Below are positions 16,112-24,506 of a stretch of 37,540 nt of DNA, piece after piece. Made by a program: the position numbers and the translations under genes. How positions within the stretch are numbered: position 1 is the first letter of the stretch; every line of letters begins with the position of its first letter. A model generated the notes under the pieces. It was not told the DNA's origin. It saw nothing but the letters and a program-made list of their open reading frames with translations, and searched no databases. Location: positions 1-37,540 of the forward strand of contig DYJK01000022.1 of the NCBI GenBank assembly GCA_020723165.1, in the 5' to 3' direction. This stretch comes from Melioribacter roseus. Lineage in GTDB: Bacteria; Bacteroidota; Ignavibacteria; Ignavibacteriales; Melioribacteraceae.

Positions 16112-17440
16112 TCATATTAATTCACCATTGAACGCTTGTTTAAGTATGCTCTGTTTTAACTGCTCTGCCTTTTCTAAACTTTCGTCTATTGTTTGTTCTA
16201 ATTTATCCGCCACAGAAAACCGCCGCTCGATTTCGGAAACGATTTTTGATTGTTCATTCAGTGGTGGTAGTAAAACCATAAAATTTGATAATGTACTGAA
16301 GCTGACTCGTGGATGATGAACACCACTTATATTGGATTGTGCATAACTAACAAAATCTTTTGAAAGAAGGCGATATTTAAGAAATTGATTTGAGTGATAA
16401 TCACTTTTCGAAAAGACTAAAATATCAGTTGAACAAACTCCGTCATAATCCGGCACTGCTACTTTATTCAAATACGGTCTTAACTTTCCATATAATAAGT
16501 CACCTTTTCTATAAACAGTTTTTGTGCTAACAGTTTCATCAGAATTTGAATAACCTATAATCTTTCCACTATCTTTTTCAATATGCTCTAGCCCAATAAA
16601 TTTTTGTCTTTTATTTTCTTTCGGTTCAAATCTTTCTTTAGAAGGACTAATAACCTCACCCAGCTTCACCCATTTCCAACCTTCGGGGAGTGCAGAGTGC
16701 TGCCCGCCTTGGCGGGTAAAAGTGTAGAATGCAGAATTAACTCCATTCATTCTGCGTTCTAAGTTCTGCATTCTGGATTCATCCGTCAGCTTACCGCTGA
16801 ACGCATACGCAAGCACACTTTGTCTGTAAGTTTTAATTTGTTCTTTTGCTTTGCGGAGGTTTTCAATTCCGTTATCCAGTTCGCTGAAGAGTTCTTCTAT
16901 TTTTGCAACAATTTTTTTTTGCTCGTGGAGTGGTGGGAGGGGAATTTCTAACTCTTTTAATTGTTTTTTAGTAACTCCATTTATTGTCGTACCTCTACTA
17001 TTAGATTTGAAAGATTGAACTGCTTTTGATAGAATATATAAAGCATAATCAACGTCAATCAACTTTTTGTTTAACACAAGACCTTGTGAATCCTGACTAA
17101 AACACATATCAAAATTATTCTTTGCTATTTTTCCAAGGCCAACACGTGTAACCACTACAAGATTTTCTTTTGGTAAAAGATTCGTAGCTGATTCTTCAAT
17201 CGCTTTTTTTGTAATAGCTTTCCTCGGAGTAATACTTTTTATTCCCAAAATATCCGCGCTTGTAATCCATGGAATATTGCCATTCCAAAAAGATTTATTC
17301 ATTGTTGAAGGAGTACCGCCACCTAAAATAGATTTACAAACATCACCAAGTCTGACCCAAGACCAGTCATTTGGTAATTTTGAATCATGCCTAACGGCAG
17401 ACGAGTTGCGGATTGCGAATTGAGAATTATTACTTGACAT
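16112..17440 (-). CDS. hsdS: Type I restriction-modification specificity subunit
   Basis: The DNA-recognition subunit, 442 residues with the usual two target-recognition domains. TRD1 follows LPNDWSWVRLGDV (near 22-34) and TRD2 follows LPEGWKWVKLGEV (near 249-261). Each TRD ends in the conserved helical spacer that begins LPPLHEQKKIV or LPPLNEQSKIV, followed by a long coiled coil ending QSVLAYAFSGKL or QSILKQAFNGEL. Segments just before each TRD are encoded by 7-bp tandem repeats (17401-17428 and 16746-16780) and by a GC-rich palindrome at 16703-16716. They read as low-complexity linkers. The start overlaps the DUF5131 gene by 11 bp. The half-sites of the target sequence cannot be predicted by eye. 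Confidence 0.94.
   Translation of the reverse strand: MSSNNSQFAIRNSSAVRHDSKLPNDWSWVRLGDVCKSILGGGTPSTMNKSFWNGNIPWITSADILGIKSITPRKAITKKAIEESATNLLPKENLVVVTRVGLGKIAKNNFDMCFSQDSQGLVLNKKLIDVDYALYILSKAVQSFKSNSRGTTINGVTKKQLKELEIPLPPLHEQKKIVAKIEELFSELDNGIENLRKAKEQIKTYRQSVLAYAFSGKLTDESRMQNLERRMNGVNSAFYTFTRQGGQHSALPEGWKWVKLGEVISPSKERFEPKENKRQKFIGLEHIEKDSGKIIGYSNSDETVSTKTVYRKGDLLYGKLRPYLNKVAVPDYDGVCSTDILVFSKSDYHSNQFLKYRLLSKDFVSYAQSNISGVHHPRVSFSTLSNFMVLLPPLNEQSKIVSEIERRFSVADKLEQTIDESLEKAEQLKQSILKQAFNGELI
16703..16780. repeat. Heptamer array plus palindrome in the hsdS inter-TRD linker
   Basis: On the plus strand five 7-bp units occupy 16746-16780: TTCATTC, TGCGTTC, TAAGTTC, TGCATTC, TGGATTC. Inverted units GTAGAAT and GCAGAAT lie at 16724-16737. 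A palindrome CCCGCC-TT-GGCGGG is at 16703-16716. All of it is inside the hsdS frame and encodes the linker between TRD1 and TRD2. Confidence 0.75.
17401..17428 (-). repeat. Heptamer array at the 5' end of hsdS
   Basis: Starting four codons after the hsdS ATG, the minus strand reads AATTCTC, AATTCGC, AATCCGC, AACTCGT: four degenerate 7-bp units encoding the residues before TRD1. Changing the unit number by one would put hsdS out of frame. Confidence 0.75.
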
Positions 17441-18155
17441 ATTTTAAATTTACTTCAGGCATGCCGTTGTAAAATTTTCCGTTAAGTTTACGCCCGCTTT
17501 TCTTTTTATTTGTTCCGCCCCATTGCTTAAAGAAAAATTCTACTCCGGCTTTTTCACAAGCATTCAATATATCTAAAACCCATTCAGGCTCCATTGGGCG
17601 AGGCGTTCTTCCGCTTTCTCCCCCCACAATAACCCAATCAATTTTTCCCAAGTTTAAGTTCGGCAAAGGACCAATCAATGGTTCGCAAGAAAGAAACTTG
17701 GTTTTTGCATGCGTTTCACTCAAAAGATCTATTCTGTTCATCACTTTTTCGTTTTCAACAGAAACACCCATCCAAATATTATGTGTCCATTTTAATTCTT
17801 TGTTATACTTAAGAAGAATGTCTGCACGTTTTGTAAGTATTTGAAAAACATGCTGGGGATTCTCATTCATAACTTTAAATACTTTTTTAATAAAACTAAG
17901 CGGAATGTCTTTATGGAATAGATCGCTCATAGAATTAACAAAAGCAATACGGGGTTTTTTCCACGTATAAGGAATTCTTAAATCATCATCGTGAAGAGTG
18001 AGTTTAAAGCCATTATTATACTTAACCAAACCCATTGCTTTTAGTCTTCTTGCCATCACTTCGGCGTAACAAAATTTACACCCGGCAGAAATTTTATTGC
18101 AACCCGTGGACGGATTCCACGACATTTCAGTCCATTCGATTCTAGTTTGTGCCAC
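17430..18155 (-). CDS. DUF5131 / Gp37-Gp68 family three-Cys-motif protein
   Basis: About 241 residues of the PF07505-type family, known by a three-cysteine motif resembling the Fe-S site of radical SAM proteins. Here it is C19-x6-C26-x2-C29 in STGCNKISAGCKFCYAE, preceded by EWTEMSWNP. The rest (CEPLIGPLP, VIVGGESGRTPRPM, FFKQWGG) is the family's conserved core. The biochemical function is unknown. The start is a GTG at 18155 with AAGGAAG 6-7 bases upstream, overlapping tcmP by 14 bp. The longer frame to 18248 would overlap tcmP by 107 bp and adds non-conserved sequence. Direct coupling to its usual partner TcmP inside an RM operon suggests a joint role, possibly DNA or RNA modification or defence. 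Confidence 0.85.
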   Translation of the reverse strand: MAQTRIEWTEMSWNPSTGCNKISAGCKFCYAEVMARRLKAMGLVKYNNGFKLTLHDDDLRIPYTWKKPRIAFVNSMSDLFHKDIPLSFIKKVFKVMNENPQHVFQILTKRADILLKYNKELKWTHNIWMGVSVENEKVMNRIDLLSETHAKTKFLSCEPLIGPLPNLNLGKIDWVIVGGESGRTPRPMEPEWVLDILNACEKAGVEFFFKQWGGTNKKKSGRKLNGKFYNGMPEVNLKYVK

Positions 18156-19281
18156 AATTAGCTTCCTTTTTTTTAAATAATATTTGCCTTTTTTCATTAT
18201 CCAAGTATAGTCCCTTAATCTCTTTGGAATCCATTGCAATAATATCAATACTACCTTCCTTATTCAATTTCTTAATTATATCAGCGGCATGAGTAGGTAA
18301 AAATCCGTTTTCGTAGGAATACTCATTAATTTCCATATTTGTTCTACCAGAACCAGATAGTATAAAACGTGTTAGATTTTCTTGAAAACCTGTTGATTCA
18401 CTTTCTGAGAAAAGGTCTCCAGTATCGTTAATCTTAAAGCCTTTGCCTCTCTCTCTATCAATATTCCATTTGGTCTGAACTATTTTTTTATAACCAACTT
18501 TATTATTCGTAAAAAAAAACAAACAAAAAACACTATTGGCATCCCTTTCTATAAAAAAAGTATCGATGTATTTCATTTGCAAGTATTCTTGGAATCGTTT
18601 CTTTATATCAAGAATAAAACTATATACGTTTTTAGTGTTTGGTATATTGTTTTCAAATAACTCTTGAAAAAATCGTTCTAAACTTTCTCCTCCTTCAAAT
18701 CCTTCCGTAACAGCTTTGTTAGCAAACCTATACATGAAATAAATCGGGATAAAAAGCAACAATTCTGTTTTACCATTCATTAAAATGAATTTAATTTCTT
18801 CAGGATGAATATCTTTATATCCCCAAGGATCAATAAACACTAAGGCTCGTTGACTATTTTCCATATGATTTAGATGTCGAATAAGATGTTTAACGATATC
18901 ATTATAGTCTATTGAATAATACTTTATTTTAACGTTTGTAGGAACGAATTCTTTTTCAATAAATTCTTTTACTCTGTCAATCTTCTTTTTTCCTTTTTCA
19001 ATTTTAGAAATACCAATATCATTAAGAATTAGCATTATATCTTTCGTTTTATTTCCATTTGAGAAATAATGCCTCTTGATTGTTTCAACACTTTGAATAG
19101 AACTTCCTTTTTTTCCATCTTCATAAATTCCTTCACCAGCAAATAAATCGAACAAAAAGATTTTTTCAATGTACTGGACTCTTTCAATAATATTTAAATA
19201 AACAGCGAGATATTTAATATAAAGCTCTACTTTAGCTACAGAGTGAGGCATCATAACTATTTTAGAATCTTTTTTACTCAT
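18142..19281 (-). CDS. tcmP: Three-Cys-motif partner protein TcmP
   Basis: A 379-residue protein matching the TcmP family, which is found beside DUF5131-type three-Cys proteins. FLFDLFAGEGIYEDG (42-56) resembles motif I of SAM-dependent methyltransferases and FIDPWGYKDIHP (149-160) resembles a DPPY-like motif IV. A Rossmann methyltransferase-like fold is therefore likely, though activity is unproven. The C-terminal ~100 residues look like a helical or winged-helix region (NGFLPTHAADIIKKLNKEGSI). The start overlaps the hsdR stop as ATGA and the end overlaps DUF5131, so it is coupled on both sides. The gene looks more AT-rich than hsdR and hsdM, hinting at a separate origin. Confidence 0.85.
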   Translation of the reverse strand: MSKKDSKIVMMPHSVAKVELYIKYLAVYLNIIERVQYIEKIFLFDLFAGEGIYEDGKKGSSIQSVETIKRHYFSNGNKTKDIMLILNDIGISKIEKGKKKIDRVKEFIEKEFVPTNVKIKYYSIDYNDIVKHLIRHLNHMENSQRALVFIDPWGYKDIHPEEIKFILMNGKTELLLFIPIYFMYRFANKAVTEGFEGGESLERFFQELFENNIPNTKNVYSFILDIKKRFQEYLQMKYIDTFFIERDANSVFCLFFFTNNKVGYKKIVQTKWNIDRERGKGFKINDTGDLFSESESTGFQENLTRFILSGSGRTNMEINEYSYENGFLPTHAADIIKKLNKEGSIDIIAMDSKEIKGLYLDNEKRQILFKKKEANCGTN

Positions 19282-22044
19282 GTTGCTAATTCCTCATTCA
19301 ACTCATTAACAATCTTTTCTGTCTCTTCTCCAAACAATTTCCAAAATTTCCCCAGCCCGCCGTTATCAATAAAAGGCGTGTAATCAAAATCATCTTTTTC
19401 AATTCTAACCGAAGTAACAATATGGTCGCGTATCATTCGTAACCAGTCGAGTTGTTCTTCAGTAAATATTTTACCAACTGCTTGTCGGCGGAATATCCAG
19501 TTCTTAAAGTTAATGTTTACAATTTCGCTGTAAGGTTTCAGTTCTTTATCAATTCCAATTTCGTAACGGATAAGAGAAATAATATCTGTCAAAATTCTTG
19601 CTGCGGTTAAACCGGTAACTTTCTGCGGTTCAAGCCGGTGATACGCATTCCAAATCTTTTCAGCAGTTAACATATACGGCGGAGATGCGAGAAGTTCTTT
19701 CAGTTCGGTAATCATTTTAAGTGTTAAATCTTTTCTTCTGTACGGCTGGCTGTAAAGAATTTTAAGTGCAATAATTTCATTTTTCTTTTCGTCAAGGAAT
19801 TTGCGGAAGTTGTTAATAATTTCTTCTGCATTTTCTTTTGCTGTTTTATCAAATCCTGAGAATGTTACTTTATCAATATTTACGGTATCAATAATCTGGT
19901 AAATTTTCTGCCGCACGGTTTCAACAAAATTGCGCAGTTCCGGATTATCAAACGGTTTAGTAACAGATTGAATAATCGGCTCCATTGCTGATTGAATTTG
20001 TTCGGGTGTTGGTTCCTCATTGTTGGACAGATTATAAATCTGTCCTACGGTCTTGGATTGGAAATCGGGATCGTAAAGATTTGCAAGTTCAACAGCAACT
20101 TGAGTTATAGATTTTCCATCAGCTAATTCCATGAACTTTTCTCTATCGGTTTCTGAAATCTGTTTATCAATTTTAGTCAACCGTGAAGCAAGAGCAGAAA
20201 CATTATCTTCATCTGGCTGTAGCATAACCATTTTCATCAAATCTCTTAGAGGAACAGAAGGTTTTCTATCAACAACCGGATAATCAACTTTTATAGATTT
20301 GAAAGCTCCAACAGCATCAATAATATAAAAACGTTCCTTGTTCAGTATAGCTCCTGGTGTAACCTTAACAAGTTCATCTCTGCTGAATGAGCGTGTTCCC
20401 CTTCCAATCATTTGCTGGAAATAATTTCTCGAACGCACATCGCGCATAAAAATTAATACTTCTATCGGTTTTACATCGGTTCCGGTTGCAATCATATCTA
20501 CTGTAACCGCAACGCGAGGATAGTACGCAGTTCTAAATTGCTGAAGAATTGATTCAGGGTCTTCGTTCTTTACATTGTAAGTTATCTTTTTGCAGAAGTC
20601 GTTCCCTTCGGCAAATTCTTCCCTTACAATATGAACAATATCTTCTGCATGGCTGTCGGTTTTGGCAAAGATCGAGGTCTTAGGAACTTCATTTTCATTT
20701 TTATTTCTTTCGGGGAAGAATTCTTCTTTTAGGACTCTTTTATATTCACGGAAAATATTCCTAATCTGGCTTGTATTTACTACATCTCTATCAAGCTGAT
20801 TTGGTTCGTATATAACTTCATCCTCAAGCTGGCGCCATTCTTTCTTTCTGGTCATCTTGTTCCGCAGATCAACAAACTGTTTCGCTTTTATCTGTGCACC
20901 GTGCTGTGTTATTTCTGTTTCGATTGTGTAAACATCGTAACCGACATTTACTTTATCAGCAATGGATTGTTTAAGCGTATATTCGCTTACAATATTTTCG
21001 TTGAAGAATCCAAAAGTCCGGTTGTCCGGTGTTGCGGTAAGTCCAATCATAAACGCATCGAAGTAATCGAGTATTTGTTTCCATAAATTGTAAATTGAGC
21101 GGTGGCATTCATCTATGATTATAAAATCGAATGTTTCAATCGGGAAGTTAGAATTGTAAACTACTTCGACTGGTTTATCAATAACTTTTGATTCGTATAG
21201 GGATTCATCTTCGAACGATTCATCGAGTTCTTTACCTTTAAGAATTGAATACATTCTCTGAATTGTGCTTATGCAGACTTGAGCTGAAGGATCAATAAAG
21301 TTCGATCTTAATCTCTGTACATTGTAAAGTTCAGTGAAAAGCCGTTTATCATCATTCGGTTTATAAGCTTGAAATTCTTGTTCGGCTTGTTTACCAAGAT
21401 TTCTTGTATCAACTAAAAATAAAATTCTTTTAGCACCGGCAAATTTAAGCAGACGATAAACAGCAGTAATGGCAGTAAATGTTTTACCGGCACCGGTTGC
21501 CATTTGTATAAGCGCACGCGGATGATTTACTGCAAATGATTTTTCCAGGTTTTCAATTGCTCTTATCTGGCAATCCCGAAGTTTTTCTTTATTAAGCTCT
21601 GGAAAATTTTGTAATCTCCTTCTTAATGTACTGCTCTGTTTCAATAGTTCATCTAATCTTTCAGGTCTGTGGAATGAAAAGATTTCTCTTTGCCGTGGAA
21701 TAGTATCTCTTGAATCTGTGAAAAATGTTTCTGTACCGGTCGATTCATATTGAAATGGCAGTTCATCCCTTCTTACGATAAACTTTAATTTGTCAGAGGC
21801 ATATCGGGTAGTTTGTTCGTGTACTTGACTAAGAAGTATACCCTTCTTTCTTTGCTTCAATTACACCAACTGGTTTACGTTCAACAAACAAAATATAATC
21901 AGCTGAACCGGACTCGGTTGGATATTCTGTTACAGCAATACCTTTTCCAACAGAAGGATTAAAATCTTGATAAGTCTGTACAGTCCAGCCAGAAGAAGTT
22001 AGAAGACTATCAATCTTTAAACGAGCTATCTGTTCCGGGTTCAT
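19278..22044 (-). pseudogene. hsdR: Type I restriction subunit HsdR, broken by one frameshift
   Basis: The ATP-dependent translocase and endonuclease of the type I complex, read in two frames. The first frame (ATG at 22044, stop at 21831-21829) holds the nuclease signature: Asp49 in SADYILF and EAKKEG (63-68). The second frame continues from about 21846 as GILLSQVHEQTTRYA and carries the helicase motifs: QMATGAGKT, IIDECHRS, GLTATPD and QMIGRGTRS, then a long C-terminal domain. Joining the frames requires removing one base near GAAGGGTAT (GGG at 21843-21841) and restores a normal protein of roughly 920 residues. All motifs are otherwise intact, so the lesion is recent, a sequencing error, or a recoding site. 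The stop overlaps tcmP by 4 bp. Confidence 0.88.
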
Positions 22045-22097
22045 GTATAAAGGCAATTAGATTTAAACCAACAACAATTTAATACATTTCACAATTA

Positions 22098-23162
22098 TTA
22101 ATCCTGAATTTTTCTTATCACAAATAAATCCATATAGCTGCTGCCAAATGCTAACGAAGGTGTGTACGCACCGGGTTTTACTTCGTTATTCAAAACTCTA
22201 ATTGCAGATTCTGCCCCGCCAACGGCAGTCATATTATATCCTTCCATCACCTGGTAAACTTCTTCCTTCATTTCGCCTTTTCCATTTTCTACTCTGCCCC
22301 AGACAAATGTTATGGTTGAATCCCTTTCCTTTTTGTTAGGACCGGTTACATTTTTATTGATATAGTTCCCAACCACATTTTTAATAAATGGAATTCGTAA
22401 TAGTTTTGTAAACAACAATAAAATATTTTTAAAAATAAATACAATCTTCGGTAACCCCATATAAACTTCAACATTAGGAATACCCGTGGAGATAAATGAA
22501 GTAAAAACATCACCCCATGGAATTGAAATTCCGGTGAATGAAAAATTTCCTTTTTTAACTTTTACTGTGTATTGACCTATAGGCGATTCGATCATTTGCC
22601 CGTTTCTTCGTATGCGACCGGTTCCGCCGAGAAATTCAAGTGTGGTTAATAATGTACCTCGCGATATTTTTCCATTAATGTTAAGAAAGCCGAGTTTAAG
22701 ATTTATTGCGCCGGGCATTTGTTCACTTAATCGTTTTGCAAGACAATCGGTTGGAATGATGTCAAAACCTACACTTGGTAAAATCACTATTCCTTTCTCT
22801 TTTGCAATGCGGTCATTTCCAAAGGCATAAGCAAGAGCCGGCATCTCTCCGGTAATATCAAGATAGTTGGTGCCGGTCTGCAAACAATAATCAATCATAT
22901 CTTTAGCTGTGTATTTAAATGGTCCGGCACAATTTAATACGGTGTGAATACCGGTTAATGCTTCAATTGATTTGCTATCATCGGAAAGATCAAAGATTTT
23001 ATAATCGCAAGAATAATTTTTTGCTAACTTTCTAATTGTTACTTCATTACGTCCGGCAAGAATTGGTCTTATTCCGCGCTTCAGTAATTCTTCAATTATT
23101 AATTGAGCTGAATAACCGTTCGCACCGTAGATCATCAATTTGTTTTGTGATGAATTCAACTT
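22098..23162 (-). CDS. Saccharopine dehydrogenase-like NAD(P)-binding oxidoreductase
   Basis: About 354 residues. The N-terminal Rossmann motif GANGYSAQLI is followed by LAGRNEVTIRKLA and VLNCAGPFKYT, a pattern shared by saccharopine-dehydrogenase-like and trans-acting enoyl-reductase-like proteins. The substrate is unknown. The longest frame begins at a TTG at 23177. A TTG at 23162 has AGAGGG 5 bases upstream and is used here; an ATG at 23135 starting MIYGANG is the other candidate. It follows the Rnf run on the same strand, separated from rseC by a palindromic repeat, so co-transcription is uncertain. It ends 53 bp before the hsdR ATG. Confidence 0.75.
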   Translation of the reverse strand, partial: KLNSSQNKLMIYGANGYSAQLIIEELLKRGIRPILAGRNEVTIRKLAKNYSCDYKIFDLSDDSKSIEALTGIHTVLNCAGPFKYTAKDMIDYCLQTGTNYLDITGEMPALAYAFGNDRIAKEKGIVILPSVGFDIIPTDCLAKRLSEQMPGAINLKLGFLNINGKISRGTLLTTLEFLGGTGRIRRNGQMIESPIGQYTVKVKKGNFSFTGISIPWGDVFTSFISTGIPNVEVYMGLPKIVFIFKNILLLFTKLLRIPFIKNVVGNYINKNVTGPNKKERDSTITFVWGRVENGKGEMKEEVYQVMEGYNMTAVGGAESAIRVLNNEVKPGAYTPSLAFGSSYMDLFVIRKIQD

Positions 23163-23180
23163 TTCCCTCTTAATCAATAA

Positions 23181-23230
23181 TAGAACGCTGATGACGCTGA
23201 TTTATTATGATCGGCGCTGATCATAACAAA
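23181..23230. repeat. Palindromic repeat with CGCTGAT heptamers between rseC and the oxidoreductase
   Basis: CGCTGAT occurs at 23186-23192, 23195-23201 and 23215-23221. TTATGATC (23205-23212) and GATCATAA (23219-23226) form a perfect 8-bp inverted repeat around GGCGCT. The structure looks like a dispersed REP-like element rather than a terminator, as there is no T-run. Confidence 0.65.
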
Positions 23231-23250
23231 TCATAGAAATCAACTAATAA

Positions 23251-23688
23251 TTAGTTAATTCTTTTTACAAAAACAATCTTGGGTAGGATTTGGTTACGCT
23301 GATCTTTATTATGAAGAAAAGTGAAGAGATAATAAATTGCTGTCAATGCAATTCCAAAAAGAAACGAATACAATTCTGAGAATTTATCCCCAGGAAAAAT
23401 TGAATTGCCTAATAATATTCCAACCAAAAGAAGAATTAATGGAATTCCGTAGAGATTAAAAGAAGCTTTAAGAAGTGAGTTCCCTTTTATTTCAATCCTT
23501 ACACTATCGCCTACCCTGGTGCCTAACGGATCTTCAACATGCAAAATGTTTAGATGATCTTTATTTGGTTTGCAGATGATCTTAGCAGAACATTCATCAC
23601 ACTTTTCGTTTTGACTTACTGAAACATCCGCAAATCCATTTTCGATAGAAACAACAATCCCTTCCTCAACAATTACTTCATCATTCAT
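23251..23688 (-). CDS. rseC: RseC/MucC-like positive regulator of Rnf-type reduction
   Basis: A 145-residue RseC-like membrane protein. The soluble N-terminal part has EEGIVVSIENGFADV, a family signature, and a cysteine cluster C30-x2-C33-x5-C39 that could bind metal or be redox-active. Two membrane helices follow (about 73-92 and 98-116). RseC proteins accompany rnf/rsx operons and in E. coli help keep SoxR reduced; the role in other rnf operons is unclear. The frame extends upstream to 23742, but the ATG at 23688 overlaps the rnfB stop (TGATG) and fits the family N-terminus. Confidence 0.85.
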   Translation of the reverse strand: MNDEVIVEEGIVVSIENGFADVSVSQNEKCDECSAKIICKPNKDHLNILHVEDPLGTRVGDSVRIEIKGNSLLKASFNLYGIPLILLLVGILLGNSIFPGDKFSELYSFLFGIALTAIYYLFTFLHNKDQRNQILPKIVFVKRIN

Positions 23689-24506
23689 CAATTCACCGGA
23701 ATTTCTCGTCCGCCAATTTGCCGAATTGCACCGGTACTGCACTTTTCAAACGGAATTTTTGATACATCAAGTTTACCATAATTAATAACGCCAAGGTTAT
23801 TAATCATTTCAATTCCGCCATCGGTTTTGCGAGCGCAGATTCCGCAGCCGATACATGCAACAGAACAAACCTCTTTCGACCGTTTCGGATCGTCTTGATT
23901 TTTGCAGAAGACAAACACATTTCTATCTACCGGGTGCATTTCTACAATGTTTCGCGGACATGCTTTAATACAGATTCCACACCCGGTGCAAATTTCTTCA
24001 ATGACTTCCGGCAAACCGTCTTCGTTCATTATCATTGCACCGAATGGGCACGCTTGAACACAATCGCCACCGCCCAGACAGCCATAGAAACATAATTTGT
24101 CTCCGCCTGAAACAAGAGCCATTGCTTTACAACTTAATGGTCCATAATACTCTGTTATTTTTTTTACTGCTTCACTGTTGCCGCCGCGGCATAAAATTTT
24201 GGGAACCATTTTAATAGAATTACCGGCTTCAACTCCCAAAATCGTTGCAATAGTTTTTGCTGTTTCTTCGCCTCCAACCGGGCACCCCGTCGGTTGAGCT
24301 TTCCCATCAACAACTTTAACTGCAAAATCATAACAGCCGGCACTTCCGCATCCGCCGCAATTTGCATTCGGCAATACTTCGTTAACTTGACCGATAAGAG
24401 GATTTTCCTCCACACGTAATTTCTTATCGGCAAATGCGAGTCCGCCGGCAAAAATAAATCCTAATCCGCCCATAGTAGCTATTGCAATAATGAAAGTAAG
24501 TTCCAT
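23688..24506 (-). CDS. rnfB: Rnf complex subunit B, ferredoxin-like iron-sulfur protein
   Basis: Accepts electrons from ferredoxin and passes them into the Rnf complex. It is 272 residues: an N-terminal membrane helix (3-24), then a [4Fe-4S] site C50-x2-C53-x4-C58-x16-C75, and ferredoxin-like motifs C139/C143/C149/C153 and C173-x2-C176-x2-C179-x3-C183. Additional cysteines lie in CSVACIGCGIC (214-224). GAGGA precedes the ATG. It follows apbE by one base, giving the order rnfC-D-G-E-A-(apbE)-B, the CDGEAB order known from Clostridium-type Rnf. Confidence 0.96.
   Translation of the reverse strand: MELTFIIAIATMGGLGFIFAGGLAFADKKLRVEENPLIGQVNEVLPNANCGGCGSAGCYDFAVKVVDGKAQPTGCPVGGEETAKTIATILGVEAGNSIKMVPKILCRGGNSEAVKKITEYYGPLSCKAMALVSGGDKLCFYGCLGGGDCVQACPFGAMIMNEDGLPEVIEEICTGCGICIKACPRNIVEMHPVDRNVFVFCKNQDDPKRSKEVCSVACIGCGICARKTDGGIEMINNLGVINYGKLDVSKIPFEKCSTGAIRQIGGREIPVN

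Noticed and set aside
17430-18155. Prophage remnant suggested by the Gp37/Gp68 family name
   Set aside because: No integrase, structural or lysis gene is nearby; the gene is embedded in an RM operon with its usual partner TcmP.
18156-18248. N-terminal extension of the DUF5131 protein
   Set aside because: It would overlap tcmP by 107 bp and adds lysine-rich non-conserved sequence; the GTG at 18155 has a good ribosome binding site.
23689-23742. 18-residue extension of the RseC-like protein
   Set aside because: It is out-of-frame rnfB sequence; the ATG at 23688 overlaps the rnfB stop and matches the family N-terminus.
24164-24451. 95-codon minus-strand frame inside rnfB
   Set aside because: It is a shadow of rnfB in another frame; rnfB has complete iron-sulfur motifs.
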